From contig NZ_RXNU01000004.1 in assembly GCF_003966225.1 (NCBI RefSeq), forward strand, positions 372,001 through 436,000: a DNA stretch of 64,000 nucleotides, read 5' to 3'. Below, in pieces: positions 28,618 through 36,327 of the stretch (positions are counted from its first letter, which is position 1; every line of letters starts with the position of its first letter). Made by a program: the position numbers and the translations under genes. The DNA comes from Shewanella canadensis. Its GTDB lineage: Bacteria > Pseudomonadota > Gammaproteobacteria > Enterobacterales > Shewanellaceae. The notes under the pieces are model-generated. The model searched no databases and had not been told where the DNA came from. It saw only the letters and a program-made list of their open reading frames with translations.

Positions 28618-30072
28618 ATGAGTAATCGCGCTCCAGCCCCGGAATTTGATGCCAGCAGTTTAATCGCCGACTGTGTCGCTAAGGCGTCTGTCGACTCCGG
28701 CTCTCAGTTAGTACTCGCTTACAGTGGCGGGGTCGATTCAGAGGTGTTGGCGCAAGGCCTAGCCAGGTTTGCCAGGCACAATCCTCAATATCGTTATCTG
28801 TTGGTGCATGTCCATCATGGGTTGAGCTTAAATGCCGATGCTTGGGTTAGTCATTGTCAGTCACAGGCTGTTAAATATCACCTGCCTATCGAAATCAAAC
28901 AGGTAAAGGTAAAGATGGGTCCCAGGCTCAGTATTGAAGCTCAGGCCCGCAGTGCCCGCTACGAAGCGATAACTTCCTTGATGGCACCGGGTGATGCCCT
29001 GTTAACCGCCCATCACTTAGATGATCAATTAGAGACCGTTTTGCTTGCACTCAAGCGAGGGCTGGGGCCTAAGGGCTTGTCGGCCATGGGTGAGGTGCAG
29101 GCATTCGATAAAAACAAACAACTGCTCAGGCCACTACTGTCGATTAGTCGCGAACAGATTGAGGCGCTGGCAGCCAGTCAGGCGATATCTCATATTGAAG
29201 ATGAGAGTAATCAAGACAGTAAGTTCGATCGTAACTTCTTACGTCTGGAGATCATCCCCAAGCTTAAGGCCCGCTGGAGTTCCATTGCCGTGACGGCAAG
29301 TCGAAGTGCCGCCTTATGTGCCCAGCAGCAGGCAGTTATCGACGAGGAGGTGAGTAAACGCTTACCTTCATATATTGTGCCAGTCAGCCAGGGCCGCGGC
29401 ACCGCTCTGGAACTATCAGGCTTAAGTGAACAAGGTGCCAATTGGCAGCTCTTGCTGCTCAGGGGCTATATCGAATACCTTGGCTTTGCGCCATTATCGC
29501 AAGTTCAACTGGAGCAGGTGTTATATCAGTTACTCGATGCCAGAGTCGATGCTAAGGTCGAGCTCAGATTAGGTGATACCCTTGTCAGGCGCTTCAGGGG
29601 GCGGGCTTACCTCTCCTCTGTTGAAGCTGAGCATGCTGAGCGAATAAAGGCATCGGTATTCGAGTGGGATTTAACCTCCTTGCTATCACCCGATTGCGCA
29701 GAGATAGGAGATGGCGTTAAAACACGTAATCGTGAAGCTGAGCTGTACTTATCAGTCTCAGAAATCAAATCGTTACAGGCTCGCAAGTTAACTCAATTCG
29801 AAAGGGTTCGTTTGCCGCAGATTGATGAGCTTGTCTCTGTTCGTTTCGCCATTGCGGGTAGCACGCGGTGCTCTCCCCATAACAGGCAGAAGGGACGGGA
29901 GCTTAAGAAGTTATGGCAGGAGTCTGGCATTCCTCCTTGGGAACGAGAGAAGGTGCCGTTTATCTTTTACAATAATGTGTTGGTCTGCGCCGTCGGTTAT
30001 TGGATTGAGAAGGCGTTTTTGTGTCGGGATGCGAGTGCTGGTTTGAGCTTTAAAATCGTAACCAGGAACTAG
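28618..30072 (+). CDS. tilS: tRNA(Ile)-lysidine synthase
   Basis: Modifies the wobble cytidine of the CAU-anticodon tRNA-Ile to lysidine so that it reads AUA codons; essential. The PP-loop SGGVDS is at residues 36-41. The N-terminal ATP pyrophosphatase domain (about 28-220) has HVHHGLSLNADAW and the AHHLDDQLETVLLALKRGLGPKGL segment; a TilS C-terminal domain is near 390-480. Length 484 residues. It follows dnaE directly; accA, which occupies this position in E. coli, is not present. It converges on the diguanylate cyclase gene with 17 bases between. Confidence 0.95.
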   Translation: MSNRAPAPEFDASSLIADCVAKASVDSGSQLVLAYSGGVDSEVLAQGLARFARHNPQYRYLLVHVHHGLSLNADAWVSHCQSQAVKYHLPIEIKQVKVKMGPRLSIEAQARSARYEAITSLMAPGDALLTAHHLDDQLETVLLALKRGLGPKGLSAMGEVQAFDKNKQLLRPLLSISREQIEALAASQAISHIEDESNQDSKFDRNFLRLEIIPKLKARWSSIAVTASRSAALCAQQQAVIDEEVSKRLPSYIVPVSQGRGTALELSGLSEQGANWQLLLLRGYIEYLGFAPLSQVQLEQVLYQLLDARVDAKVELRLGDTLVRRFRGRAYLSSVEAEHAERIKASVFEWDLTSLLSPDCAEIGDGVKTRNREAELYLSVSEIKSLQARKLTQFERVRLPQIDELVSVRFAIAGSTRCSPHNRQKGRELKKLWQESGIPPWEREKVPFIFYNNVLVCAVGYWIEKAFLCRDASAGLSFKIVTRN

Positions 30073-30089
30073 TAACTTAATGTTCCCTT

Positions 30090-30971
30090 TTACTCACCGT
30101 CAATCCTGAAACATCGTCGTCCGGCCGCCTTGGCTCGATACAGCGCCCTGTCGGCGCGTTCATACAGTGCCGATGGCACCTCACCGTTTATCCATTGAGA
30201 GACACCTAAACTGGTTTGGATCTCATATTTCTCAAACAAAGGTAGCGATGACATGGAGGATAATATCCGTTCACATAAGATGCTGGCGGCCTGTTTGTCC
30301 CCGCGCACGACGACGACAAATTCATCCCCACCGATACGAAATGCCTGATCGGTATTGCGAATCGCACTGGTTAATAGTTGGCCAAATTCAGACAGCACGT
30401 TATCGCCAAATTGGTGGCCATAACGGTCGTTAAGCTTCTTGAAGTTATCTAAATCAAGTACAACTAATGAGAGATCGTTACTATAGCGCTCGGCTGTAGC
30501 AATCGCTTTCTTCAGGCTCTCCATATAATAGTGACGATTACCTAGCTTGGTGAGAGAGTCGTACATGGCCTGCTGAGACATCTCATGGAACTGGGTTGCA
30601 TTGACCAGTGGCAAAAGCACAAGAGTCTGCAGTAACTGTAATCGCTGTGCTTGTGACGGCGTTAACGGAGACTTCAAGCTGTATTGAAGGGTTGCCGTCT
30701 CACCAGAGCATTCCTGTTGTTGCTTAATAACTAGCCCCTGAGGTCTTCCCCAACTAAACTGATAATGTTTGTAGTTGAGCTTTACACCATGTATAGGCAA
30801 ATGTTGTCCCATGACTTTGCCGAAACAGGCAAAAACTGTCCTGGGATCTAAACTTTCGTGTAGTTGCTGAATAATTTCCACTAAATCGAGTTCAGTATTA
30901 TCAACGCCGTATAATTCAGGTTGATACTGATACTCTTCGGGATAAAACTCAGTCGCTAGGCCAAAGTCCAT
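30090..30971 (-). CDS. soluble GGDEF-domain diguanylate cyclase
   Basis: Predicted to make cyclic di-GMP from two GTP. The GGDEF domain covers about residues 130-290 with the intact active-site motif GGDEF at 214-218 and an RxxD product-inhibition site (R205-N-T-D208) five residues before it, so feedback control is likely. The N-terminal 125 residues lack membrane helices and have a weak GAF-like look (VFACFGKVMGQHLPIHGVKLNY), possibly a ligand sensor. GGAG lies eight bases before the ATG. It is convergent with tilS and divergent from the antiporter gene. Confidence 0.88.
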   Translation of the reverse strand: MDFGLATEFYPEEYQYQPELYGVDNTELDLVEIIQQLHESLDPRTVFACFGKVMGQHLPIHGVKLNYKHYQFSWGRPQGLVIKQQQECSGETATLQYSLKSPLTPSQAQRLQLLQTLVLLPLVNATQFHEMSQQAMYDSLTKLGNRHYYMESLKKAIATAERYSNDLSLVVLDLDNFKKLNDRYGHQFGDNVLSEFGQLLTSAIRNTDQAFRIGGDEFVVVVRGDKQAASILCERILSSMSSLPLFEKYEIQTSLGVSQWINGEVPSALYERADRALYRAKAAGRRCFRIDGE

Positions 30972-31001
30972 AATTAGTACTCCATCAATGCCAGTCTTGT
31001 T

Positions 31002-31017
31002 GAGGTTAAGAAACCTC
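31002..31017. promoter_or_regulatory. inverted repeat in the GGDEF/antiporter divergent region
   Basis: GAGGTT / AACCTC with a 4-base AAGA spacer, about 30 bases before the GGDEF gene on its strand. It may be an operator or a leader hairpin. Confidence 0.3.
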
Positions 31018-31155
31018 TCAATTGAATGTTTACTAGCAATTAGTATGCCTAATATTTTGTTAATTAAATTTGTCTTTATTTGTCATTGAGTTAATCTTTC
31101 TGTAGTCAGTGCTAAAAATGATGTGTCAGTTATTTGACTTGGAGCCAAAATTTAA

Positions 31156-33105
31156 ATGGAACACAGTTTTCTTATTCAAATTCTTTTGATGCTTGTGGTG
31201 GCAATTATCTCAATTGCGCTGCTGAGACGGGCAGGATTGCCTGCTATCTTGGCCTACCTCCTCACGGGTGTGATCAGTGGTCCCTCTGGTTTCAACTGGT
31301 TTAGTCAACATCAGATGCAATCTGTTGCCGAGCTCGGCGTCGTGTTACTCATGTTCAGTTTAGGTCTGGAGTTTTCTCTACCCAGGTTATGGGCGATGAG
31401 ACGCACCGTATTTGGCTTGGGTAGCGCCCAAGTTGTCGTGACTACGGTACTGGCCACCGGTATCTCATTTTTGGGATCACTGACCTTAGTTGAATCTGTC
31501 GTGGTCGGCTCGGCCATCGCACTCTCTTCCACGGCAATCGTGCTTAAGTTACTCAATGAGCAAGGCTGGTTAAGGCGGCGTCACGGTGAGCTTTCTGTCA
31601 GTGTCCTGTTATTTCAAGATCTTGCCGTTGTTCCTCTATTAATTCTATTGCCACTTCTGGCCTCTGGGGGAGAGGTGTTGTCGGCGAAGACCATAGCTTA
31701 TGCCATGGTTGAAGGTGTCTTGGCCTTCGTTGCTTTGATGGCTTTCGGTAAGTGGGGCCTGCCGCGTCTATTCGATGAAGTTGCCCGCTCACGCTCCAAT
31801 GAGCTATTTATGCTCTCGACCCTGGTGGTTGCGCTGTTAACCGGCGCCTTGACTCAATGGCTGGGTTTGTCCATGGCGCTCGGTGCCTTTATGGCAGGTA
31901 TGTTGCTGGGAGAAAGCCAATATAAGCGGCAGCTTGAGGCGGATATCAGACCATTTCGTGATCTACTGATGGGGTTGTTTTTTATCTCTATTGGTATGTT
32001 GCTCGACTTCACGCTCGTTTTTCAGTTCTGGTGGCAGATCTTAATCTTGCTGGTGGCCGTGATTTTCGGCAAAGCCTTAGTGATTTTCGCTTTGTTAAGA
32101 GCCGCCCGTGAATCATTTCGAACCTCAATGTCGACGGCCTTGAGTCTGGCTCAGGTGGGGGAATTTAGTTTCGTGGTGTTGGCGTTGGCGGTTAATTACC
32201 GACTTCTCGATATCGCCCTAAGCACTAAGCTGGTTATGGTGGCCGTGCTGTCAATGGCGGTCGCTCCCTGGTTGGTGAGGCACAGCGTCGATGTCGCTCG
32301 TTACCTGCAGGGTGTTAGACCTAAAGCCGAGAAGCCGCCAGCCATTGAGCCGAATATAGAGCATGAAAACGATCTGGTATTAATCCTGGGCTATGGCCGC
32401 GTCGGGCAAACTATCGCCCGATTCATGAAAACGGAAGCGGTACCATTTTTGGTACTTGATCTGGATCCCACCCGAGTATCGGAGGCGAGAAAAGCGGGGG
32501 AACCGGTTTATTTTGGCGATGTCTGTAATCGCAGCATTCTTAAACAGGCCAAAATCCGGGAGGCAAAGCTGATTGTATTGACCTTTAGTAATGGCCGGAT
32601 CCTCGAGGAGGTGTTACCCCTGTGTCGTCAACTGGCCCCGGATTCAAAAATATTGGTCAGAACCCGTGACGATACCGGGATGGAAGAGCTGGAGGCTGCG
32701 GGAGCCAGCCAGGTTATCCCCGAGACGCTTGAGGGCAGTTTGATGCTCGTTTCTCAGGTGCTGTATCAGTGCGGCGTTCCGCTGACGAGAATTTTAAAAC
32801 GACTGGAATATGAGAGACGAAACCATTATCAGTATCTTCATGGTTTCTTTTCCGGATCCGAGACCGACTTCACTCTTGAGCACCTGCACGCCGTCGCGCT
32901 GCCGAAGGGAGCGAACGCCGTAGGATTGACCTTGGCCGACATTCCCTGGGAGAAACTTAGGGTCGAGCTCCGGGCCGTGAGGCGTTCAGGCTCAGAGGTT
33001 GAAAGCCCGGAGTTAGATTGGAAAATTCGCCCGGGTGATACCTTGATCATTCTCGGTAAACCGCGCCGAATAGAGAAGGCTGAGCATTTCTTGCTGCAAG
33101 GCTAG
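31156..33105 (+). CDS. KefB/YbaL-type monovalent cation:proton antiporter
   Basis: Inner-membrane CPA2-family transporter, 649 residues, expected to exchange K+ or Na+ for protons. Residues 1-385 form about 12-13 transmembrane helices, including the conserved SLGLEFSL and SSTAIVLKLL segments. A TrkA-N (RCK) domain follows (about 408-525) with the nucleotide-binding motif LGYGRVGQTIARFM, and a TrkA-C domain ends the protein (about 565-645). The glutathione-gated KefB/C cannot be told from YbaL/RosB types by eye, and no KefF/KefG ancillary gene is adjacent. Its stop codon lies within a 7-bp tandem repeat that begins a duplicated segment. Confidence 0.88.
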   Translation: MEHSFLIQILLMLVVAIISIALLRRAGLPAILAYLLTGVISGPSGFNWFSQHQMQSVAELGVVLLMFSLGLEFSLPRLWAMRRTVFGLGSAQVVVTTVLATGISFLGSLTLVESVVVGSAIALSSTAIVLKLLNEQGWLRRRHGELSVSVLLFQDLAVVPLLILLPLLASGGEVLSAKTIAYAMVEGVLAFVALMAFGKWGLPRLFDEVARSRSNELFMLSTLVVALLTGALTQWLGLSMALGAFMAGMLLGESQYKRQLEADIRPFRDLLMGLFFISIGMLLDFTLVFQFWWQILILLVAVIFGKALVIFALLRAARESFRTSMSTALSLAQVGEFSFVVLALAVNYRLLDIALSTKLVMVAVLSMAVAPWLVRHSVDVARYLQGVRPKAEKPPAIEPNIEHENDLVLILGYGRVGQTIARFMKTEAVPFLVLDLDPTRVSEARKAGEPVYFGDVCNRSILKQAKIREAKLIVLTFSNGRILEEVLPLCRQLAPDSKILVRTRDDTGMEELEAAGASQVIPETLEGSLMLVSQVLYQCGVPLTRILKRLEYERRNHYQYLHGFFSGSETDFTLEHLHAVALPKGANAVGLTLADIPWEKLRVELRAVRRSGSEVESPELDWKIRPGDTLIILGKPRRIEKAEHFLLQG

Positions 33106-33264
33106 GGGCTAGGGGCTAGGAGCTCGGGGCTACGGAATGAGTATGTTTCACTATTTTTATTGATAATACTAGCGCCCTTGTTGGTATTACAGGGGCGATA
33201 TGTGCGTAGAGTCACCTTAATATTAGCGGAAGCCGCCGGTGGCCGCGGTGGTTGTCTCGGAGAT
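33073..33264. repeat. copy 1 of a ~195-bp tandem duplication
   Basis: Runs from the last codons of the antiporter (IEKAEHFLLQG) through a non-functional version of the SGNH hydrolase start. The counterpart of the hydrolase ATG is at 33143, but that frame stops after six codons (TGA). A 44-base block at 33172-33215 is identical to 33365-33408, and similarity continues through GGAAGCCGC.GGTGGCCGCGG. Confidence 0.85.
33101..33135. repeat. five degenerate 7-bp tandem repeats at the antiporter stop codon
   Basis: Units read GCTAGGG, GCTAGGG, GCTAGGA, GCTCGGG and GCTACGG. The first unit supplies the TAG stop codon of the antiporter gene. Confidence 0.75.
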
Positions 33265-33268
33265 AATG

Positions 33269-33450
33269 GAGAAGGCTGAACACTTTTTGTTGCACATCTG
33301 CACTGTTGCAGAGATAGGTATAGGAATAAGGGGTATGTTGCACAATTTTATATTAATCTTGCTGGCGCCCTTGTTGGTATTACAGGGGCGATATGTGCGT
33401 AGAGTCACGCCCAAGCTACCGGAAGCCGCTGGTGGCCGCGGCGGTACTCT
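33269..33450. repeat. copy 2 of the ~195-bp tandem duplication
   Basis: Begins with a second, untranslated copy of the antiporter 3' end (GAGAAGGCTGAACACTTTTT, offset 196 bases from the first) and continues into the intact 5' end of the SGNH hydrolase gene. The offset is 193 bases at the 44-base identical block, so small indels have accumulated since duplication. Confidence 0.85.
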
Positions 33451-34042
33451 TGGTGAGGGGAGGCGACTTAGGGTGCTCGTGGTGGGCGATTCGGCTGCAG
33501 CCGGCGTCGGTGTCGATACTCAATCCCAGGCCTTGTCCGGTTGTCTGACGCGTGAGCTTGCCAGACAGTATCGGGTTGACTGGCTGCTTGTCGCTCAGTC
33601 CGGTAATAGAACGGAGGATCTTATCCACACGCTGAAGCAGTTAGACCCCTGCGAGTTTGATGTGGTGTTAATCTCTTTAGGGGTCAACGATGTGCTCAGT
33701 CCGTTATCGGTGAGCCGCTGGATAGCGCAACAAGAGAGTTTGATTGAGCTGCTAAAGACGCAATTTGCCGTGAAGCACATTTTACTTACCCGCGTTCCTC
33801 CGATGAATCAATTTCCGGCCCTGCCGCAGCCATTGAGATGGTGTTTGGGACAAAGGGCTAAGGCATTCAATATCCGTCTCACTGAGCTAAGCCTGGGTGA
33901 TGATGACTGCGAGCTGGTTAATATTGAACAGGCCTTAGAACGTCAGGATATGGCGGTGGATGGTTTTCATCCCGGTGGCAGGATATATCGGGTGTGGGGT
34001 AAGAGCGCCGCTGGTTTGATCGCCCGGCGCGCCGATCTATAG
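33335..34042 (+). CDS. SGNH/GDSL-type hydrolase
   Basis: Predicted esterase or lipase of the SGNH fold, 235 residues. A hydrophobic N-terminal segment (residues 4-17) suggests a membrane anchor or uncleaved signal. Block I is VVGDSAAAG with nucleophile S53, the Asn block is LGVND near residue 122, and the Asp-His block is DGFHPGG near 214. ATG with AAGGGG just upstream is chosen; an upstream reading from 33239 runs through duplicated antiporter sequence and is rejected. Substrate is unknown. The adjacent patatin-like gene, convergent to it, also encodes a lipid hydrolase. Confidence 0.85.
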   Translation: MLHNFILILLAPLLVLQGRYVRRVTPKLPEAAGGRGGTLGEGRRLRVLVVGDSAAAGVGVDTQSQALSGCLTRELARQYRVDWLLVAQSGNRTEDLIHTLKQLDPCEFDVVLISLGVNDVLSPLSVSRWIAQQESLIELLKTQFAVKHILLTRVPPMNQFPALPQPLRWCLGQRAKAFNIRLTELSLGDDDCELVNIEQALERQDMAVDGFHPGGRIYRVWGKSAAGLIARRADL

Positions 34043-34124
34043 CGCTGAACAGTTTCTGAGATCAGTTGCTGCTATCGGTTTACAACAAGAATCGACCGGG
34101 CTAACTATTCCAAACAATCTATTC

Positions 34125-34140
34125 CAGAATATTTATTCTG
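34125..34140. terminator. weak hairpin between convergent hydrolase genes
   Basis: CAGAAT / ATTCTG around an ATTT loop in the 100-bp convergent gap; the T run is poor on both strands. Confidence 0.3.
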
Positions 34141-34142
34141 AG

Positions 34143-35270
34143 CTATTTATCTATCTCAAAAAAGTCCCGGATCTCATCGATCTGACACATGGCATCCTGA
34201 TAACCTAAATCGATAAGTGCACTGCAGTAAGCCTTTTCGAATAGCAGGTAGGAGACGATACTCGAATCTGTCTGTTGCTTAATCCCTAAGGGTCTCAGCA
34301 TAGACTTAACCGCAAAGGGCATCTCATGATAATACTGGGAAGCCAATTGACTGAGATCCTCACTGGGTTTGATGACTAAGGTTTCAATATTAGTCAGCGG
34401 GAGCTTTTCGCAATCCTCTTTGGGGATGAGGGAGAGGGTGTTGTTGACCCGCTCGAGCCGTTCGAGATCGCTGTTAAGCGTGTCTGAAAAGATGGTATCG
34501 AGCAGGTGACCTGTAATCGTCGCGGTTTTGGGGTGATGCTCTAACTCTTGGGGCATCTGTTTATGCGGACTCTCGAGGTTGATCACCATGATTTTTTTTG
34601 CCCCTAAGTGAATAGGGCTGCTCAATGGCGCGAGTTGGTGCACCGATCCGTCTCCGTAATAACCCTGATTGAGCTTAATCGAAGGAAATATGAGTGGGAT
34701 GGCACTGCTTGCCAGCAGGTGCTCTGTATTGAGCTGGGTTCTTTGTCCTCTTCGTCTATCCCTGTGCCACTCCTTGATATCTCGACTGGCTTGAAAAAAG
34801 GTGATCGATCGTGACGTGTTATAGCACGAAGCATCTATGCTGAGGGCGTTAAGTGCACCGCTGGCAATATTTCTGTCTATTCGAGCAAAATTGATCAGCT
34901 GATTGAGTTGCACTCGCAAGGGGTCGCTATTAAACAGGCTGCCCGCATTGGTGTTTACCCTATCCTCCTGAATACTCATCAGTAACATCCTGCTTAAATG
35001 GGCCAAGATACCGACCGCCGATGAGCTGTAAATTTTACCGGTATGAAAATTACGCCATACCCATTCCAGTTTTCGAACGCCGAGGTGGAAGCAGGAGGCA
35101 TGGGTCGCAATCGAGGTGCCATTGATGGCCCCGGCCGACGTTCCACAGATGATTTTAAATGGGATCCCATGATTTCTGGGGTAGAACTGCACTATCGCTT
35201 TAAGCACACCGACCTGATATGCCGCACGCGCACCACCACCGCCAAGAACTAATGCTGTTTTATCAGGCAA
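34143..35270 (-). CDS. patatin-like phospholipase
   Basis: Predicted acyl hydrolase of the patatin family using a Ser-Asp dyad, 375 residues. The oxyanion motif GGGGARAAYQVGVLKA lies at 10-25, the nucleophile S45 in CGTSAGAING, and the catalytic Asp in YYGDGSVHQLAPLS near residue 207-220. No signal peptide or type V autotransporter barrel is seen, so a cytoplasmic or membrane-peripheral housekeeping lipase is more likely than a secreted toxin. The C-terminal 150 residues match the bacterial variant with an extra helical region. Upstream lies a 397-bp divergent control region shared with a response regulator. Confidence 0.88.
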   Translation of the reverse strand: MPDKTALVLGGGGARAAYQVGVLKAIVQFYPRNHGIPFKIICGTSAGAINGTSIATHASCFHLGVRKLEWVWRNFHTGKIYSSSAVGILAHLSRMLLMSIQEDRVNTNAGSLFNSDPLRVQLNQLINFARIDRNIASGALNALSIDASCYNTSRSITFFQASRDIKEWHRDRRRGQRTQLNTEHLLASSAIPLIFPSIKLNQGYYGDGSVHQLAPLSSPIHLGAKKIMVINLESPHKQMPQELEHHPKTATITGHLLDTIFSDTLNSDLERLERVNNTLSLIPKEDCEKLPLTNIETLVIKPSEDLSQLASQYYHEMPFAVKSMLRPLGIKQQTDSSIVSYLLFEKAYCSALIDLGYQDAMCQIDEIRDFFEIDK

Positions 35271-35667
35271 AGTAATCTCCTAATAGTCAATGCGTTGTGT
35301 TGAAAAACCGTTGTGTTGAAATCATGGTAACCTCAATCCAGAATATGTGAGACTTTGTTAATGTACAAGTGGCTGTGGGAAATTTAATCACTTTTCAGGT
35401 TGTTGGACCCTTTTCTAAGCCACCATCAATGCTGAAAAAGCTAGCCAGGCCGATAAAACAGGCCTGATTCGATACTCAGGATCTAGTTAATAAGTCTATA
35501 GCCGATGTCGCTAAGTGTGCAGTTTTTGTCTTTTATATTGAGCTATCTTATTGTAATTAGATGGGGTTGTTCTATTTTGATATCAATATCATCCCCGTTA
35601 CGCCCGGTTGTTATTCTCAGGGTTTGCGTTAGACTGAATTTCGCTCATTAACGAGGAGTTAACAATT
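35271..35667. other. 397-bp divergent intergenic region
   Basis: Holds the promoters of the patatin-like and response-regulator genes. The one clear element is TGATAT-CA-ATATCA (35578-35591), a perfect 6-2-6 inverted repeat about 77 bases before the regulator start that could be an operator. No open frame with family character was seen. Confidence 0.45.
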
Positions 35668-36327
35668 TTGCAGCCACTTAAAATAATAATAGCTGATGAC
35701 CATCCACTGTTTCGCCAAGCCTTAATCAATATATTAGCGCCTAATTTCGACGATGTGATCCTCTATGAAGCAGAAACCATTGTGGAGTTAGACCAGCTAT
35801 TATCCGAGCATGATGATGCGGATCTATTGCTGCTCGATTTGAATATCCCTAAAGCTCATGGTTTCAATACCTTAATCAGTATCCGAAACTGTTTTCCTCA
35901 GATGGGGGTGATCGTGATCTCGGGTCAGGAAGATAAAGTTACCGTGTCCAAGAGCATGTCTTTTGGGGCCGCAGGATTTATTCCCAAGTCGACTACGGCA
36001 GCTATGATGTTAGCGGCGATACAGAGCGTACTAGCCGGTAAGCAGTGGCTACCCGAAGGTTGCAGCGACTTTGATGCGGTAGAAGCCGATAGTATGAGCA
36101 GTAAGATCATGAGCCTTTCACCGCGTCAACATCGAATTTTAATGATGTTTGCCGATGGAATGTTAAATAAACAGATCGCTTACGATCTCGGGCTATCGGA
36201 AGCCACTATCAAGGCTCACGCCAGCGCGATATTTTTAAAGTTGGGAGTTCATACCCGTACTCAGGCGGTGATAGCCATGAGTCAACTTCAGCTGGATAAA
36301 GCCACTTTCTCGCTCGAAGCGCAGTAG
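35668..36327 (+). CDS. LuxR/NarL-type response regulator (CrbR/ErdR-like)
   Basis: Two-component transcription regulator, 219 residues. Receiver domain about 5-120 with acidic pocket IADDHPLFRQ and phospho-acceptor D57 in LLLLDLNIP; LuxR-type helix-turn-helix about 150-210 (LSPRQHRILMMFADG, then NKQIAYDLGLSEATIKAHASAIFLKL). It starts at TTG behind ACGAGGAG. It converges on the transporter-fused hybrid kinase gene and overlaps it by 40 bases. In other gammaproteobacteria and pseudomonads a regulator of this type (CrbR/ErdR) pairs with such a kinase (CrbS/MxtR) to control acetyl-CoA synthetase; the pairing here is inferred. Confidence 0.85.
   Translation: MQPLKIIIADDHPLFRQALINILAPNFDDVILYEAETIVELDQLLSEHDDADLLLLDLNIPKAHGFNTLISIRNCFPQMGVIVISGQEDKVTVSKSMSFGAAGFIPKSTTAAMMLAAIQSVLAGKQWLPEGCSDFDAVEADSMSSKIMSLSPRQHRILMMFADGMLNKQIAYDLGLSEATIKAHASAIFLKLGVHTRTQAVIAMSQLQLDKATFSLEAQ

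Noticed and set aside
33239..33334. Upstream extension of the SGNH hydrolase reading frame
   Set aside because: Its sequence is a duplicated, out-of-context copy of the antiporter C-terminus; a good ribosome site precedes the later ATG at 33335.
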